Shown: positions 61,987 through 64,000 of the stretch, piece by piece
Layout of the letters: every line of letters starts with the position of its first letter
Numbering within the stretch: the first letter of the stretch is position 1
DNA from: Novipirellula artificiosorum
GTDB lineage: Bacteria; Planctomycetota; Planctomycetia; Pirellulales; Pirellulaceae
Direction: 5' to 3'
Length of the DNA: 64,000 nt
Assembly: GCF_007860135.1 (NCBI RefSeq)
Contig: NZ_SJPV01000006.1
Coordinates: 415,304-479,303 of the forward strand
The notes under the pieces: model-generated
The model's input: only the letters and a program-made list of their open reading frames with translations
The model's database searches: none
Told to the model about the DNA's origin: nothing
Translations under genes and position numbers: made by a program

Positions 61987-64000
61987 ATGAAAGCGCCCAA
62001 TTCACGAAAAATCTGCGCGGGATACGAACCGATCCTTGGATACCGGTTGGAAAAGCTGGTTGGGCGAGGTGGGTTCGGCGAGGTCTGGCGCGCCGATGCA
62101 CCAGGCGGTATTAAAAAGGCGGTCAAGTTCGTTTTCGGAGCGCATGATCAACAACGTGCGGCACGCGAGCTGAAGTCATTGGAGCGGATTAAGGGCGTCA
62201 GCCATCCCTTCTTGTTGACGCTCGAACGATTTGGTGTGGTCGACGAGCAATTGGTGATCGTCACCGAATTGGCGGACGGGTCACTCGAGGATGTCTTTCG
62301 CGAACATCGCGAGCGCGGTTCGTGTGGGATTCCACGCGACAAACTGTTGTCGTATTTGCACGATGCTGCGGATGCTCTCGATTACCTGCACCAGGAATAT
62401 CAGCTGCAGCATTTGGATATCAAACCCGGCAACTTGTTGATCGTCGGTGGCCATGTGAAGGTTGCGGATTTTGGATTGTTGAAGGATCTTCGCGATGCTG
62501 AGTGCAGCATGGTGGGAGGTTTAACACCGGTCTATGCTCCGCCGGAGGTGTTCGATGGCCGACCCAGTTTGCATAGCGACCAATACAGCTTGGCCGTCAT
62601 GTATCAGGAATTGTTAACGGGAACACGTCCTTTCAGCGGCCGGACGATTGCCCAGTTGGCAACACAGCATGTCCACAACGCACCGGACTTGGAACCTCTG
62701 CCACCCAGTGATCGTCCTGCTGCGGCGCGAGCTCTGGAAAAGACGCCGGATCGTCGATTCACAAACTGTCGTGCCTTCATCGAAGCACTGATGAATCCTC
62801 GGGGCCGTGTCACATCGCCCCAGTGCACCGATACTGAGCTGTCCAACTCCGATACTGATACCGACTGCGAGGGACGCCTTGCAGGTGGTCGCGATGCGAT
62901 CGAAGACCTGCCGGCGCTCCGAGATGGACGGGTCAGCCGAGACAGTCGATCGGTTGCGAAGGTCTTGTTGGTGGCCTTGGGGGGGGCCGGCGCGGATGTC
63001 TTGCACGAGATTCGAAGTCGGATACGAAGCATGCATTCCGCATGTCCCATCCAATTGCACTCGGTATTGATTGACACCGACGCGGCAACGATTCGGGCCG
63101 CCCAGATTGGAAATAGCTGCGATAGCATGCCGGCTTGCGAGGCGATTTCGATCCCGCTTCGCTCACCGCGCGAATACCGAGAATCCTTAACCACGGAGCG
63201 TCTGCGGACGATTTCTCGGCGCTGGATCTATAACGTTCCACGGTCGCTGGAGACCGAAGGCATGAGGCCACTGGGGCGCTTGGCCTTGGTGGATCATGGC
63301 GAGAGAGTCACGGAATCGTTGCGACGAGTGGTTGCGGAGCTTGCGAGCGACGAGGCAACGACTTCCCCCAAAATCTTTGTTGTCGGATCGCTGTGTGGTG
63401 GGACGGGTAGCGGCATTTACTTGGACGTCGTCCATTTGCTTCGCCATTTTCTCGATAGTCACTCGATGGAACAATCGACCATTCATTCGATGTTGGCGAT
63501 GAAAGGGCTCAAGCATGATCCAGCCCTCTCTCTGGCTCATCACGATACCCATTCTGCGCTGATCGAAATGGCCTATTTTCTGCAACCGGGCAATGGGTAC
63601 CCCGGCGACGCCGGAGCCGGTTGGCCCAGCGTTCCTGCGGCGCGGACCCCGCTGAAACATGCCTATTTGGTCGCCAGCAACGAATCCGATCCTGGTGCCC
63701 CAACTCCGGTGCAGGTGATTGGCGACTACATTTGGACCGACACCACCGGTGCTGGGAGCCTGTTAGAGGAGGCTCGCGCGGCAGCCCTCGATGAGTCCGC
63801 TCCGACGATCGCGACACCTTTGGTACGTTCGGTCGGCATCATTCCCCTCGGCGTTTTTCGTCGTCCCGAAGAAGAAATTTTGACGCCCGCAACGGTTCGC
63901 CACCTGCTGCTTCGCTGGCTTGGTCATCCCGCGCAGGCGAAGCAGAACGCCTCGGTGTTGGCAACTCGCTTGTTTCGTCGAAGTGGCTTCAATTCCGATT
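61987..64000 (+). CDS. Ser/Thr protein kinase fused to tubulin/FtsZ-like GTPase domain, 3' end cut
   Basis: One open frame of at least 671 codons, with no stop before the window end. Residues about 19-285 are a Hanks-type kinase: glycine loop GRGGFGEVW, Lys47 in AVKF, catalytic HLDIKPGN (Asp144, Lys146, Asn149), DFG at 161-163 and APPE at 184-187. HRD reads HLD, the catalytic Asp is kept. A low-complexity stretch links it to a tubulin-like domain from about residue 323: ALGGAGADV (332-335), LIDTD (361-365) and GSLCGGTGSG (467-476), matching the GTP-binding T1, T3 and T4 loops of tubulin/FtsZ. I infer the Tubulin_2-like family. The upstream AAA+ gene may act with it. Confidence 0.9.
   Translation, partial: MKAPNSRKICAGYEPILGYRLEKLVGRGGFGEVWRADAPGGIKKAVKFVFGAHDQQRAARELKSLERIKGVSHPFLLTLERFGVVDEQLVIVTELADGSLEDVFREHRERGSCGIPRDKLLSYLHDAADALDYLHQEYQLQHLDIKPGNLLIVGGHVKVADFGLLKDLRDAECSMVGGLTPVYAPPEVFDGRPSLHSDQYSLAVMYQELLTGTRPFSGRTIAQLATQHVHNAPDLEPLPPSDRPAAARALEKTPDRRFTNCRAFIEALMNPRGRVTSPQCTDTELSNSDTDTDCEGRLAGGRDAIEDLPALRDGRVSRDSRSVAKVLLVALGGAGADVLHEIRSRIRSMHSACPIQLHSVLIDTDAATIRAAQIGNSCDSMPACEAISIPLRSPREYRESLTTERLRTISRRWIYNVPRSLETEGMRPLGRLALVDHGERVTESLRRVVAELASDEATTSPKIFVVGSLCGGTGSGIYLDVVHLLRHFLDSHSMEQSTIHSMLAMKGLKHDPALSLAHHDTHSALIEMAYFLQPGNGYPGDAGAGWPSVPAARTPLKHAYLVASNESDPGAPTPVQVIGDYIWTDTTGAGSLLEEARAAALDESAPTIATPLVRSVGIIPLGVFRRPEEEILTPATVRHLLLRWLGHPAQAKQNASVLATRLFRRSGFNSD

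Overview
The window looks like chromosome of a planctomycete close to Rhodopirellula (Pirellulaceae). Pointers are the LEPR-XLL leader on a 2311-residue giant protein, several TolC-like proteins, a DUF1080 protein, a Tat-exported Gfo/Idh/MocA oxidoreductase, a tubulin-like protein, many Ser/Thr kinase/FHA/PP2C signalling parts, and weak Shine-Dalgarno sequences. No phage, integrase, transposase, CRISPR array, rRNA or tRNA was found. The small RNA gene present is a complete RNase P RNA. The first gene is cut by the left edge and the last by the right edge.

Left part (1-11.4 kb): a truncated Ser/Thr kinase with a PP2C phosphatase; a hairpin-rich 291-bp direct repeat; an ECF sigma factor with a small zinc-ribbon protein; mcsA-mcsB (protein arginine kinase); trpE, rnpB, proA, fliM, cdsA and a plsC-like acyltransferase. 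Middle-left (11.4-30 kb): the most striking block. A hybrid histidine kinase with two HPt domains and a giant cadherin/DNRLRE/DUF4347 surface protein are read leftwards. A tight five-gene operon is read rightwards: TolC-like protein, compact SecA-like ATPase, HlyD-like adaptor, GAF-TM-HlyD adaptor, PqqD-like/M50 protease/HlyD fusion. I infer a dedicated export or processing machine, possibly for the giant protein; no ABC transporter is present.

Middle (30-50 kb): oxidoreductase, a coupled histidine kinase and REC-GGDEF-EAL pair, a second TolC, DUF1080, trpD, nucleoside hydrolase, OleD-like reductase, a lipoprotein, an HTH-EIIA(PTS) fusion with an unknown partner, a secreted cysteine-rich EPTCGCE repeat protein with a clear terminator, a clan GH-A glycosidase, a four-helix copper-binding protein and a membrane/coiled-coil protein of unknown role.

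Right part (50-64 kb): a TolC-like lipoprotein with a long coiled-coil insertion, a kinase-like orphan, a GYF-domain gene separated by one in-frame amber codon from a DUF4129 membrane protein, a 17-bp minisatellite between two convergent stop codons, an LpxH-like phosphoesterase coupled to pgi, an FHA-EAL protein, a winged-helix AAA+ ATPase and, open to the right edge, one reading frame that joins a Ser/Thr protein kinase to a tubulin/FtsZ-like GTPase domain. That fusion with its AAA+ neighbour is the second candidate for an undescribed system.
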